Shown one piece after another: positions 12,081 to 24,883 of a DNA stretch of 64,000 nt. Source of the DNA: Homalodisca vitripennis (Eukaryota > Arthropoda > Insecta > Hemiptera > Cicadellidae); assembly GCF_021130785.1 (NCBI RefSeq), contig NC_060213.1, positions 99,254,501 to 99,318,500 on the forward strand. The letters are read 5' to 3'. Both the position numbers and the translations under genes were made by a program. The notes under the pieces were generated by a model, which ran no database searches, had not been told where the DNA came from, and saw only the letters and a program-made list of their open reading frames with translations. Position 1 is the first letter of the stretch, and the number at the start of each line of letters is the position of its first letter.

Positions 12081-12782
12081 CTGTATATATAATAAAAATA
12101 TTCACATCCATTTCTATACGTTCATGAACTTATCAGTAAACATGTACTCAACAAAATGCCGTTGCATATTTAAATAACTTTAACATATATGCCAATTAAA
12201 AAAATAAAACTTTTAATTCAATTAAAATGTTTCTGGTTTTGAAAAACGGCTTCCCTACCGGTTTTGAAAAAAAAGGTTTGTCCCTACTTCAGACAGAATA
12301 ATTTACTCAGGAATATAATTCCACGTTTTGAAACATTAATCGAGTAACTAATATTCATTTCAAATACAAAAGACACGACAAGGTAAACTTCACAAATTAT
12401 TAGATTCAATTGCAGATTTTGCAAATGGTAAATCTGTTTTTAAACTGTTGTGAAAATTGCTATTACACAGAATATTATGCTATGTTACAAATTATCTTCA
12501 TATAAATTAATAGTTTATACTAATTTGAGACTACGTTATTCTGTACTATCATTCTATTCTATCTAGCCATAACAAATATATTTTGTCAATCTGCAGTTTC
12601 TTTCATTTACATTTTCCATCCTTATTGACGTACATGTATACTGACGTTATCGGTGACTTGAAAAAAACAACTTATCACATCCCAAGGATCGTACTAATAT
12701 ATCTTATCCCTAAACTTTTGAAACATGATTATGGGGAAGTTATTCCTGTAATATGGAAGCAAAAAATACATTTTAGACAGCT
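12081..12782. other. AT-rich stretch, nothing recognised
   Basis: The short open frame at 12,583-12,789 on the + strand has no recognisable motif and runs into the SINE remnant, so it is not called. Confidence 0.45.
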
Positions 12783-12930
12783 TTTATAAGGAGACGACGA
12801 TCCTCTTTTAAAACTTAGTCTTCCCATTCTCAAGGGTTATTAGTCTGAACGAGTATCATCAAACAGAATAAGGCGAAGGGTCAGTACAGAGAGGTTTTGA
12901 AGGGCCTAGTTTTTCCTGGTGTTCTTTAAA
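12783..12930 (-). mobile_element. SINE remnant without tRNA head
   Basis: GGAGACGACGATCCTCTTTTAAAACTTAGTCTTCCC aligns, with changes, with the SINE 3' body at 43,728-43,770 and with remnants at 23.75 and 31.08 kb. All four sit at the same place in their units, so one insertion predates amplification. (No more than a short part is typed: key motif GATCCTCTTTTAA.). Confidence 0.55.
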
Positions 12931-13807
12931 TGGTTGTCTACCAATGGCAAAAATATAAATTTTTACAGAGTAAGTTAATTATTAATTATTATTTAAACAA
13001 ATTTATTGGGATTTTACACCACATTTCGAGTAAAATGCTTCCCTATGGTTGCATGAAAAAATTTGTCTATAATTAATTTCATTAGGCATTCTTTAAGTGT
13101 GAAGACGTCGTATGACTGTATTCAAACGGCTTACAAGTTTTTTATTGACACGATTTTTAATCCCCATACGACCAATGTTACATTTTGTTCTGAAACTCAT
13201 CTTCGGCTGATAAAATAAGAAAGTTTTTGACATTTAAATCCCATTAAATTAATATAAACCTTATACAACTAGATTTTTTTATGTATAATTGAAGCCCTAT
13301 GAAAAATTTAATTTTATAGGCTGCTTTGTTCTGAAAATATTTTAGGAACAAACATACATACATTTATTAACTCTGACCAGTATTTGCGAGTTATAAGATT
13401 TGAGTTTTGTTCATTTATGGTTTGTAACATGCTGCTGACTTCTCATTGACACTTACTTCATAAATTTGGTTTCTTAAACGTAATCTATGTAAAATGAGAA
13501 ATTTGAGGCAAGTGTTGCTTGAATAATTGAATCATTAATATTACCAGCCGGTAGGTTTCATTTAAATCGTTATCTATAAACTTGTAGTAGGCGCAGTACT
13601 GTAAGATACCTATAACCTATAAATGCTTACTACATGGCGTCTACTACGTCTTTTTGAGTACATAATTCCAAAAAGGAAGTAACAGTAGAATATTTAGAAC
13701 ATTTTTAACGAGAAGGCAGTTAAAAATTAGGATAATAAAGATTGTTCGGTATAATGTGTACTGTTAAATCAATATTCTTTTTAACAGTTCCATATACAAC
13801 CAGATAT

Positions 13808-13895
13808 ACCTTAGCACACTATGAATGACATCGTTTCTTATGAGGTTCTCGTTTTTTTGTAAGGCCTTAATGAGCTCATGCATCCTTCATAGCTA
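13808..13895 (-). other. candidate 88-nt exon, copy 1 (broken)
   Basis: The acceptor-like ATATATAG precedes TAGCTATGAAGG. The frame reads S-Y-E-G-C-M-S-S-L, P-Y-K-K, then a stop. The acceptor AG is kept, but the donor seen in the 32.1-kb copy is absent. Confidence 0.25.
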
Positions 13896-14929
13896 CTATA
13901 TATGAAAAGAGCCTAGTTCACCTTAGGGGTTACAGGAAAAAGCCACCATACGAGTATGTCATGCATCTTAAATTTTACCCTACATTCCCGATAGTACTAC
14001 TAGTACATACTTCATACACTAATTTCAAGACACATTGAATACAGATCTTAACGTGGTAACTTTTTGTTCTTTTATCAAGAGACGATAATAAAACAATTGC
14101 TTATGCGTATAAAAGTTGCTTCAAATTAAAAACAAAATTCCTTCCTTATTTTTAACCCTTTTTATACTAACTTACGTCTATCATACTAAACGCAGGTAAG
14201 GATCTATTACTTTCATACATAAATTCCCTCCTTCAATTGAAGAAAAAAACAAGTTAGGAGCTTATATGGTGTATTTTGGCTATTTGCTCCTTAATGTAAT
14301 AGACCGGTATTGTACGTATTATTATAAGTTGTTCATAGCACATTTTGTACGTAATTTTTTATTTCATACTAGTCTTACACAAAAGCGAAGACAATATTTA
14401 TTATGATCAGATTTTTAACGTTTAATCACAAAATAAACATTTAATAGGCCTTTTTTATATAAAAATTGCTATTTTGTATCATATTCTGCAAACTTTTTAA
14501 CTGATTTAGTGTTTATAGTTGGACATTTTATACATTTGGACATCTTTAAGACACTCATTTTATACTGTTATATTTTATAATATATTGAAAAAAAATTTAT
14601 TAGTTGTTTTAATATGATACTAAAGAGTAGTCAATATAATACTCCTAGTTCAGTAACTAAATAATAATTAACAATATTTGTAAACCAGCAACTTGAATAC
14701 GAAGTCTAATTTTTTGAAATCATGTTAATTGTGATTGAGATATTTATTATCCATTGTCAGGTACTAATTCTAACTGGGAATTAAAATATTAAATAATTCA
14801 CAATGGAACAAAATTAAGATTGCAAGGATTTAGGCCTATTTTAAGCATTTTGGCACTCAATTATATTTGTAAACATGACCTGAAAATATTCTATATTTAA
14901 AGAGTACTTGATGAAGTGGAAATTGCGTG

Positions 14930-15110
14930 ATGTAAACAAAAAGCTATAAAACTTCAACGACACATTGAGACGAATTTAACTTTGAGGTAAACTCAGTTTC
15001 AGCAGCTATCAAGAGGGTTTTGGTGATAAACTTAAAGGTCTCGGCAGAAAGGAAGTACCCGCAACCTGACGACACTTTTTCCCCTTCTCTTTACCTTCTA
15101 TAAAAGACAT
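14930..15110 (-). promoter_or_regulatory. promoter-like conserved block, copy 1
   Basis: Aligns almost without indels to the blocks at 26.0, 33.4 and 46.5 kb. On the minus strand it runs: a GTCTTTTATAGAAGG element, purine-rich spacer, GTCGTCAGG, TACTTCC-TTCTGCCGAGACC, then a tract reading K-F-I-T-K-T-L-L. Here the ATG of the 26- and 33-kb copies is TTT. It lies about 400-500 bp beyond the neighbouring terminal exon and faces into its own unit. The regulatory role is inferred from position and conservation only. Confidence 0.35.
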
Positions 15111-15536
15111 TCAGACGTACCAAAATTTTAGAAATAGAGGAAATTCCAGCCAAATAGTACCTAAATCTGAATTAGTTTGGAACAGATATCAGTAATCTAA
15201 ATCAGTTATCAAACACTTATTAAAACATTTATGTTTTATGAAATAATATACGACAAACAGCTGGATTAAAACTTGGGAATTCCTTTCGTTCATCTTTTAT
15301 GAGAGTCTCTTTGCACCCATAAATACCAAAACAACAAAAATATTGTTTTAAATAAATTTATAAAAGAGTACGCAATCCAATAAATATTCATTGTCTAATA
15401 AATCAGTATTATCAGGTTTCTAATTAGATTCTACGATAAAGTTATAGATCGCGGAGTTAAGTTAATATTTTCTACGTAGGTTTAGCCGTGGCTGAGCTTT
15501 AAGAAGGTATATAACTAAAGGGGGCTAAAATATTAT

Positions 15537-15647
15537 TTATATCCGTCTGAGCAATATCTCGAGAACAAACTGATCTATACACATTAGTTTTGTGTAAAAC
15601 GTAATTTCTATGTAGGCAACACTGAGTGCGATTATGGTGCATGCCAC
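15537..15647 (-). other. candidate terminal coding exon, copy 3
   Basis: 36 codons plus TAA, no internal stop: V-A-C-T-I-I-A-L-S-V-A-Y-I-E-I, then Q-F-V-L-E-I-L-L-R-R-I-stop. An AG (GGAGGTGAAG) precedes it. The stop is at the same position as in the 2.6-, 11.7- and 34.2-kb copies. Confidence 0.42.
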
Positions 15648-17034
15648 TTCACCTCCACAGAATTTGGATTTGCATTAGCATATTGATAACAGTTCAATAT
15701 TCAAGAACAGTTTTTATAGGTACATAGAAGTGCGAATATTACATTTTAGATTGGATACATCATTGTGATACTATTAGTTTATAAAGTGGTACAAGCAAAG
15801 AACATTTTCAGTTATCTTTTACAGTCGTTTATTTAGTAATTGTTCTTAAATTTACATAAATTATTAAATACTTTGCATGGAATTACTTTAATTGAGGTTT
15901 CTCAATATTTTACACTGCAATTCATTTTTAAATCAATAGTCATTGAATTTTATTTACAAGAATTTTATGAAGTTAATAAAATATCAAGTTCGAATGGAGA
16001 TAAATTATTTATGTTACGAGTAAATAATCGGTCAAAATTGGATCCTTCCGAAATTTAATGTAGGATTTTATTCTATATCAGGCTTTTCAGCAAAATTGTT
16101 TTACATCTTAACTGTACTGTTACTACATAAATTTTCATGAGTAATCATATTAGGAGACAACATACATTTCTGTATATCAAGAATAGGTTGAAAAATTTGT
16201 TTTCCATGCACCCTTTGTTCATTAAGGAAATAATGTTTAGTTGTCATCCAGGAGAGTTTTAATAAGTCTGAATATCTATAATACTATTATTGGCCAAAAT
16301 ATTACCCAATACAAAACTATTTAAAACGAAGCTGTATTATTGTACAGTTTTTTCGTCAAAAGTAGGGACTCGTTAAAGGAAAGATAACTAGCAAATGGTT
16401 GAGCTCCATAATATGTAACTTAATAATTAAATTCCTTCTTTGAATATCGGGAATTAGGGACGTTTACATGGCCGTAGGGTTAGAATATCTGGTTGCCAGA
16501 GAGCTAAATTTGATCTGTTATTAGCTAACAGTCGGCCATAAACGTATTTCTCTCAAATTTAATATAGGGGTATATTGTTAACATTTTCAACTATTCAAGT
16601 TTTAAGTAGAACTGTTTATATTTCTAACTTTAAAAGGCAAAATCAAATATTGGACATCTTACAAAATATTGCTGGCAAATAACATTCAGTATTAAATTAT
16701 TACGTACTCAAACAACTGTTTTACAAAGTTTTTTTAAGTAGGTATTGATTGAAGTGAAGAAGTGAAAAATAGGATGATTCCATAAAATTGACTCAATTAT
16801 TAAAATTCATACTTTGAATATTAGAAACATACTGCAGAATATATCTTGGAAAATCATAATTTGGATTTGTAGAATAATTAAATAAAAGAACAACAATGTA
16901 CTGGGTGCCATAAGCTGGAAAGACGTTTATATATCCGTAAAGCAACTGAACTGACGCGGTTCACATAAAGCCTGGTTTACATTTTGTACAACCTCGACAG
17001 CTAATGTAACATTCACGCACTTGCATATTAAATG

Positions 17035-17712
17035 TGTGGTAACACAACCTATCCTTCAAACTACAGGCTCGTGTTTTGAATACTACGCATCCATTCTTGA
17101 CATGATTAATCTTTACAAGTAATAAGTTTGCTCGTTGTCTCTTACAAATATTATTACATGGAACGTGTGGCTACACAACCTATCCTTCAAACTACAGGCT
17201 CGTGTTTTGAATACTACGCATCCATTCTTGACATGATTAATCTTTACAAGTAATGAGTTTGCTCGTTGTCTCTTACAAATATTATTACATGGAACGTGTG
17301 GCTACACAACCTATTATTCAAACTACAGGCTCGTGTTTTGAATACTACGCATCCATTCTTGACATGACTAATCTTTACAAGTAATGAGTTTGCTCGTTGT
17401 CTCTTACAAATATTATTACATGGAACGTGTGGCTACACAACCTATCCTTCAAACTACAGGCTCGTGTTTTGAATACTACGCAACCATTCTTGACATGATT
17501 AATCTTTACAAGTAATGAGTTTGCTCGTTGTCTCTTACAAATATTATTACATGGAACGTGTGGCTACACAACCTATCCTTCAAACTACAGGCTCGTGTTT
17601 TGAATACTACGCATCCATTCTTGACATGACTAATCTTTACAAGTAATGAGTTTGCTCGTTGTCTCTTACAAATATTATTACATGGAATGTGTGGCAACAC
17701 AACCTACCGTTT
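17035..17712 (+). repeat. 131-bp tandem array, about 5 copies
   Basis: ACCTAT/ACCTAC landmarks fall at 17,047, 17,178, 17,309, 17,440, 17,571 and 17,702, a constant 131 bp. Monomers are nearly identical, with only a few scattered base changes. A decayed monomer follows to about 17,860. 131 is not divisible by three, so ORFs across it are accidental. Other units hold only one or two decayed monomers here. Confidence 0.95.
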
Positions 17713-18000
17713 AGGCTACAGCAATGTGACGAGAACTATGCTTCCACCTTTTGCAAGCTAAACTTTAAAATTAAGGAGTTTGCTCGCTGTCTCTTCTAAA
17801 TTTTAATAACACAAAACTTAGAATGTGTTGCAATACAACGTACAGTTCAGTCAACATCAAGGTTTTTTTTTCAAGTACAATGCTTCCCTTTATACATGCT
17901 GAGCATAATGAACAATGTTGGTATGTTGCTACGAATTCTCATGTTTGAGTTCGAATACGCCGTTTCATAGTCTTTGCATGTGTATCAGCACTTTTGGTTT

Positions 18001-18544
18001 TAGTTAATTATATTTTTGAGTTGAGTTCGCCTAGTTTGATCGATCAAGAATATCAAAAACTGTAAATTTATGGCCGTTTTAATTTACTCTAGACCTAGTA
18101 TTTTTTGTTCCGTAGTTGATTTTACCAGGCTTCCTTATCAATAAACTATACATAAATACACAAGTCTAAGAAGCCTACTTCTGTCAACAAAAGACAACTA
18201 AGATGGGTTTAATATTAGCCTTTAAATGTATTGCAAAAGTTAGATAATAACCTTGTCTTATATATCTAATACATAATATTTTATATAAATATACAGTTTA
18301 CAGTATATGTTTACTAAAACTTTTTGTTCTCTTATCTGGACGTTTCCTTACTCTGTGATGAACAGCGGATCTAGAAAATTATGAAAATAAGAAGTTTTGT
18401 TACCATTAAGCTTCTGTCTATGCTTTCACACAATAAATGTAAACAAATTGAAAATAGTGGTTAAGTTAGTTCAAAATACTCGTACGGCTGTGCTGTCATA
18501 TACTAATGTTTACACATAAGACATTTGTGCATTTATTAGAATCC
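18001..18544. other. AT-rich stretch, nothing recognised
   Basis: No motif, repeat or ORF could be supported on either strand. Confidence 0.45.
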
Positions 18545-18775
18545 TTCAATTAATATTTCCGAACTTTAGAGACAAAGATACGAGTTATTGTTAATTTAAA
18601 GACCATTGGGGCGTAGCTCAGAGGAATTTTCAAATTAAGAATATTCCTATATTCATACCATTGAACGTAAGAATGTCCATGTAAAATTTCAGGACAATCG
18701 TTTGAATAGCTTACTCGTGAAAGCGAAACAAACAAACACATGCACTTTCCCATTTATAATATTATTAGGATGATT
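18545..18775 (+). repeat. interspersed repeat fragment R1, plus orientation
   Basis: A reverse-complement copy lies at 45,760-45,905; shared pieces are TATGTAAAATTTCAG-like and ACAATCGTTTGAATAG. The end (GTGAAAGCGAAACAAACAAAC ... TTTATAATATTATTAGGAT) resembles the tail of repeats widespread in insect genomes; that comparison is from memory. The class is not determined. Confidence 0.6.
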
Positions 18776-18984
18776 AAAACTTAAGTTTATATTTTTAAAT
18801 TTTTTAAAATATTTTAAACAATCTACAAAGAGGAATACTGCTTTGTTTACTTTAAAAGTACGCACATTGCTTTTAGGTAAGTTGTAACATACTCCAGCTC
18901 ATAACCGTTCTTACATCCTATTTGGTCTTCATTAATTTAGAAATCATGTAGTTGTGTATGGATTGGCCGCTTTAACAGCATTTC

Positions 18985-19735
18985 TCATAGAAGCCAAACG
19001 TTAGCTAAACGTGAGATGGCGAGTTGACGATCTCAAGCATTGTCATTCACCTAAATATCCGGGTACCTATATAACACTGGACCGCAAGCTGACATTTACA
19101 CAACATGGCATTGCAACAAGGGGAAAGGTATCAGCGAGGAAAAAGGATTATAAAAAATCTGACAAGCGGAAGTTGGAGTGCAAACCCAAACGTTCTGAAA
19201 ACCTCAGCGGTATCCTAGTATGTCGGCTGCGGAATATGCTGCACCAGTGTAGAACACGTCCACACATGCAAAAAAGATTGACGTAGCGGTATTCAATGTT
19301 GGAACGATAGAAAAGGGATGTTTAAAACCAGCACCAGTACCCCATTAAAAACTGATCCGGGCAACGTATTTCATATGCAGAGAAGTTTAAACAAGAGACG
19401 GACTCCCCTCACCTCTCACATGTGCATGAGCTTGCCGAGCAATGGTTAGGATCCAGAAATAGGATTCTTCCTAGGACTCAGATATTGGAAGGTTCACCAG
19501 CAAGCAATCACATAATGAAGCAAAATCCCTCTCTTACTAACCTACCCTTACCACCCAAGGATAAATTGATAAGCGTCGGAGAACTAAATTACATTGAGAG
19601 AAATACATAATAATAATGAGGGCAAAAATACCAAAGTTCAAGGAAAACTTGCAGAGGTGGGGTCTCCTCTCGGTGGATCAGAGCATTCCATGCGAGTGTG
19701 GTGCTGTTAAATATATACACTCGCATATGCTATAT
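18985..19735 (+). pseudogene. jockey-like non-LTR retrotransposon, C-terminal ORF2 relic
   Basis: Fragments in at least two frames resemble the region after the reverse-transcriptase core of jockey-type ORF2. They are R-V-D-D-L-K-H-C-H-S-P-K-Y then T-L-D-R-K-L-T-F; S-A-A-E-Y-A-A-P-V ahead of a stop; H-A-K-K-I-D-V-A; C-L-K-P-A-P-V; E-K-F-K-Q-E-T-D and L-A-E-Q-W-L-G-S-R-N; then R-W-G-L-L followed by C-E-C-G. The catalytic core is absent, so this is a 5'-truncated, decayed copy. It is specific to unit 2 and lies between its 131-bp array and single minisatellite monomer. The exact clade is not certain. Confidence 0.75.
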
Positions 19736-19760
19736 TTATATATATATATATATATATATT
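19733..19760. repeat. TA microsatellite
   Basis: Uninterrupted TA dinucleotides directly after the retrotransposon relic, possibly part of its degenerate tail. Confidence 0.9.
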
Positions 19761-19850
19761 TATTCTGTGTCTATTAAGTGTACTTGAAAAAGTTGTTAAT
19801 TACAATATATTGTACAAAATAATTGTAGTTTTCTTTTGACACTCGCATTT

Positions 19851-19855
<5 letters not shown>

Positions 19856-19938
<83 letters not shown>
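19856..19938. repeat. compound AT/GT microsatellite
   Basis: About 24 AT units pass into about 17 GT units at 19,905. Confidence 0.97.
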
Positions 19939-19940
<2 letters not shown>

Positions 19941-20184
19941 TACAGTAGTTTAATTTTCAGAATATAAGTGTGCGGAATATCTAAATCCTACTCAATATTA
20001 AAACTGATGTCTAACAAAAGAATATGAAACATATTAATATAGATTAACAAAATTAACTAATGTACATTTTAGAACTTAAAAAATCTCATTACAGCACTTT
20101 TATGAATACAATGTTTGTTTGAGAGCAAAAACATTATTTTATAAAATGCTGTTACTATCACAAAGGTTTACACTACCACCACTA

Positions 20185-20350
20185 ATCTTTCCAACAAGCA
20201 CAACCCACCACTACATGTACTATGACATTGTCACCAGCATGAATGTAAACACAGTGGCCCCGGAACCTTGCCACAATAGACTGTCACCGGAGTGTAGAGG
20301 GTAGTCTTATTAACAACCACAAACCGTCAATAAATGTCCTATGACTATAT
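20185..20350 (+). repeat. unexpanded minisatellite monomer of unit 2
   Basis: AACCCACCACTACATGTACTATGA, GTCACCAGCATGAATGTAAACAC and CGGAACCTTGCCACAATAGA-type segments match the arrays of other units, in about 1.5 copies. It shows the probable starting state before local expansion. (Segments are interrupted by changes.). Confidence 0.75.
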
Positions 20351-22826
20351 AATTAGCAGATATGTAAATACTCTTAGCAGAAATCAGAAACTTTTCCGAT
20401 TTTTCTCTCCATGCAAAACTTTCCTCGGATCTCAATGAATATTAAAAAAATAAACTCGAAATATTGATTAAGCTGTCCTGGAGATTAACGCTTAGCAAAA
20501 CATTTTGGTAGCCAATTGTATTTATAAAATTATAATATATACTATTGTAATAATATGTTTAGTAAATTTATGTACCATTTAAATTTTTTTACATTTTTAG
20601 TATTGAAAGCATAAAGTATGTTTGAAATTAACAAAACGTCATATTTTAACAACATCTGTAGTCGCTGATAAGCATAAAGGTTACCTACGTAACAAAATAG
20701 AAAGTTTTAATAAAAATATAATTTTAACTGCAAAATTTTAGCAAATATTAAGTATACAATTCTTTATCATAAGTGTACTGCACACATCAAAGACAAAGTT
20801 ACTATCTAACTTTAATACAGTTTTAAACAGCATAGTTGTCTTTTTATTGAAGTAGGCATTTTAGACAAATCCAACTATGGCACCTGTATAGCTCACACGT
20901 AATATACTACAATGGCCATAGCTTTAATTTTTTGACAGAAAAAGGTTTCTCAGAACAGCATACATGGTTATATTCTTGATCGGGTCATGGAATTAAAATA
21001 AAGTTCTGTTTGAAGATGGCGTAGAGTCCTAATATTTTCTACATAAGTTATTAATTTTATAACAACCATGAGCGTGTTAACTGAATAACTGAGAAATTAA
21101 GACTCTTCCAAGCTGGTCTAAAATATTCTAATTTTGACTGACACTGTTTATCGAGAAATATAGGAGATAATTTAGAGCTATTTAACGGTACTTATAAAAA
21201 CTGTTTCACGCTTTGACTGGAAAGCTCCAAAAACTGCTCTTTAAACTCATACATTTAAAATGGATCAGAAGACTGGCACATTTTTCAATGGCTACCGCCT
21301 AACTCGGTATTGTTTACAAGGTACTTTAAAAGGAGTATGCCACTGTATCCCTGTTTTTCCATAGTAAATTATGTCTGAAGCCGCTTGTAGCTGCTAGAAT
21401 ACACTAAATTTGCGTCAGCTAAGTATAAACAAACAGCGACTTCAAATATTTTGTTTGACGGTAACAAATATTATTTCTTGTTCTTATGGTTAGTTATTAG
21501 TAATGCTGGGAAAAATAATTATGTGACAGAATATATCGTTTAATATTGTTATCCTTTTCAATACCCTTCCATTTCGACCTCGACAAATTTGAAAATTTGA
21601 AATTTGTGCCATGATTACTGTTTTATATTTTCGGAAAAGTTCCTTCATCCGTTGAAAATATGAATCGATTGTGTGTTTATGCAGTTTTAAGTTACTCTCA
21701 CCTCCAATACTTTTAATTACTACACAAAAGTAATTATATCCTTATACTGTAGCTGTTTATTCATATGTTCATGAGAACTTGTCGTTTTATCTGCTTGACT
21801 AAATTAAAACTATATATAAAACTATATAAGTTATATTTAGTTGAAGTTTAATTCCATTGAATTTTCATATGTACAGCACTCAGAACACCATACCAATAAT
21901 TTGTACCAATGATGTATATTTAAAAAAAGGAAAAATGTTACAACGTCAATGTAAAACACTGAAAATATGCCTCAAAACGCAGAGTTCAATAAACAAAAAA
22001 ATACTTTAAAACCATACCATTTCAAACACTAGGATAAATAATTTAATTCACAATTATTTAGTAAAATACCATTCTTCCATTTTTAATTTATCTAAAATTA
22101 ATGTATACATTAATTACACAAACTCTAAGGCTGTTTGATTAATAAAACCGTAAAGGAGTTTCATACATTTAAATAAAAATTTTACTGTCTACATAGTTCA
22201 CTGAATGACATAAACATCACGCACTTGTAAGTAAGTATATTACTTTACATACACAAAGTGTGAAAAATAAAATATTCAGAAGTTTCAAAATGTCGGTCAT
22301 TCAACAGTGATTATGTTCATTCCTAACAACAAAACTAAACAAAATGTTACCCTTCCCACTCTGATCTATCTGGTGGACAAAGTGAAAAGCTATTACTTTG
22401 TAATAAGCGAAACATAGTTTGAATAAAATAAGAAGTGGAAAAATCTATTTCAATTATAGTAGTCACATTAAAATATTAAAAATAAAAATATATAAAGTGG
22501 AAGATAGAAGGAAACGATATTGTTTAAAGAGAATCTTAACAACCAATCCAACAAAGTAACGTTTTACACACGTCATGTTTACATCACATGTTTTACTACA
22601 TCACCTGATAAAATGGCATATGTTTTTGCTCCCAAGAGGTTGTTTACAAGATTGTTTATCCTACCATTTTCTTTTTTCCATGGTTATCCAACTGTAATTT
22701 TGAGCCCAGAACTCGTAGATTTCTTCCTTGGTACCTATGTACCAATTTTAAGTCTCTGGTATTTTCTATCAAGACATTTTTCCAGGCAAATACATAGTAA
22801 GACAGTATTAAGAAGAACTTATTGGC

Positions 22827-22990
22827 TCCTTCATAAGCAAAAAAAGCTAAATCTTTTTATAAAGAGTAATAATTTTTAATCAATGCAGCAAAATTGTTAC
22901 TTAAAAAGTGTTAGGTCTTTATTTTGAAGTTTTTCTTTTGTAAAAATAACAAACAAACAAATTATAGAAAAAATCTTACATAACATAAAG
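22827..22990. other. about 165 bp present only in duplicate copy 1
   Basis: Between CTTATTGGCT and TTTCTTCTGTTTATAAAGAG copy 2 has only about 15 AT-rich bases. Both breakpoints lie in AT runs. No element ends are seen, so a deletion in copy 2 is more likely than an insertion. Confidence 0.7.
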
Positions 22991-23749
22991 TTATATAATT
23001 AAATTATTTTCTTCTGTTTATAAAGAGTCTTAAAGAAACAAAGAATTAATGTATCCAGTAAAATCAAAACTTACATGATTACATACAAAACAGTACATTA
23101 CGAGAATTCTGCAGATTTTTTTTAACTACCAACAAATTTCTATTACTCCAACATTTGTTGATAATTTGTCAGTTAGATATATTAAAAGACGTATGTATAT
23201 TTTAGATTTATTAATATAAATTTAACAATGCTTGTGAGCGTGCTATTAATAGTGGTTATTGAATGGTGTGGAGAAAATCTTATTCTTTAATATTTGTCAT
23301 GGTAATACGTTTTTAATCAGACCAATTCAAATGATGAAACATTTAAATGATTTTATAAATTTAGTATTTTGTAGGATAACGATATTATAAAAAATATGTA
23401 TGTATCTTAAAAAAATATATAAGCAGTCACTAAAAGAGTAACTTACAAAATCGCAAAAAAATGCCTGGCATGTAAACAATTATTTAAAATAAGTACAAAT
23501 AAATAAAAATAGTATTACTAAGATATTATGATGCGCTATGTTTAATTTGAATTTAAACTAAACCAGTTAATTTTACGTTTATAAGCAAGAAACTGCATTG
23601 ATTATACTTTTTTTCTAGTTCACAAAGTAAAAATTATTGTTATACAGAAAGTACAACAATATTTATTAAAATTTGTTATTTATTAAAATACGATTTATTA
23701 CGATATTACATTACAAAAAATTTAATTTAGACATATTTTGTAAGGGAAG

Positions 23750-23880
23750 CCGATTGTCTTTTAAACGTTTTTTACCCCTTCTCATGGCCTACTCGCTTAT
23801 AAGAGAGTCTCGTCAAACACGGCAAGGAGAAAATTTGAAACAGGGAGGTTTTGAAGGCCCTAAATTTGTCCTGGTAAATT
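23750..23880 (-). mobile_element. SINE remnant, unit 2
   Basis: GAAGCCGATTGTCTTTTAAACG and CTCATGGCCTACTCGCTTAT align with the 43.73-kb SINE body. The tRNA-like head is gone or unrecognisable. Confidence 0.5.
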
Positions 23881-24795
23881 GCTTCTAATAAAAATTTCTT
23901 TTACCAATGGTAAAAAAAGAGATTAGAATGTGGAATTTATTAATATATAATACAGTTTAAGAGGGCACACACCACATGTCGTGTAAATGCTTCGCTGGGT
24001 TTTGCATGCAAAATTCCCAGACTATAATTTTCATTACACTACATAAATAGGTCTTTAAAACGTCCTATAACTGTATTTAAACATTTTTTTATTCAGCAGC
24101 TTTATCGGCGCTATTATGGTAACACTTACGATCATATTTAAAACTTTTGTACGAAAATTGAAACTCATGTAAATCCTATGAAATAATATTCGCTGTATAA
24201 GTTCCGATTTTAAATAATTAAATCCTTGTGCTAAATTTTCAGTTCTATATGTGGAATCATTCTTAAGATATCGAGCGGACAAACATACGAAAATAAAATA
24301 CAATCTTTACAATCTCTCGATTGATAGGTTTACAGTGTTGATTATTTATGGTTCAGACTTTCTGGTGCCGTTTTACCGAAACATAACATAATTACATAAG
24401 TAATGTCAAGTTCCGTAGGTTATCAACATAACATTCAAAACTTTAAGTGAGTAATGTTAAAATAATTTAATTAATAATATTACCTGTCGGAAGTTGCGTT
24501 TAAATCGTTATTTATACTTGTAATTACTCAGTATAACAAGAATTTTGACAGTAAAGGCGAATAGATGTCTATAGTTGTGTCCACTACGTGTTTTACGAGT
24601 GGATTATTTCAAAGACGAAATAAAAGTAGAAATTTTGAACATTTATAAGAAGTAAGCAGTTAAGAAAATCTAAAGAAAACTGTAATGACTTTTTGTACTG
24701 TAAAACAACACTATTAACAGGTTAACACAACCAGAATTACCTTATTACACTAAAGAAAACGAGATTTGATAAAATGGTTTGTATAGGATACTTAC

Positions 24796-24883
24796 AAAAG
24801 CTTGATCTAAATTACATTACTTCTTATAACAGTCTCCTATATATTTGTAAGGACTGAATGAGTCCATGTACAGGTTATAGCTA
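24796..24883 (-). other. candidate 88-nt exon, copy 2 (stop inside)
   Basis: Bounded by CCTATGCAG before and GTAAGT after, as in the 32.1-kb copy, but codon AAG is followed by TAA where that copy has TGG. Confidence 0.35.

Larger units (their letters stand above)
12931..15469. repeat. SINE-to-promoter segment, unit 1
   Basis: Homologous to 23,880-26,789, 31,210-34,109 and 43,940-47,329. Landmarks: TACCAATGGCAAAAA (12,940), GAGCTCATGCATCCTTCATAGC (13,872), ACATTCCCGATAGTACTA (13,983) and the AAGAGGGTTTTGGTGATAAAC block (15,011). Confidence 0.7.
15470..18000. repeat. array unit 2: terminal block to 131-bp array (long form)
   Basis: Same landmark order as 2,500-4,700, including the duplicated sub-block (AATCGGTCAAAATTGGATCC at 16,025 and AACAGTCGGCCATAAACG at 16,527). 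Ends in an expanded 131-bp array rather than two copies. Confidence 0.8.

Noticed and set aside
19011..19610. Two plus-strand ORFs as host genes
   Set aside because: Both are pieces of the decayed non-LTR retrotransposon, with complementary fragments in other frames.
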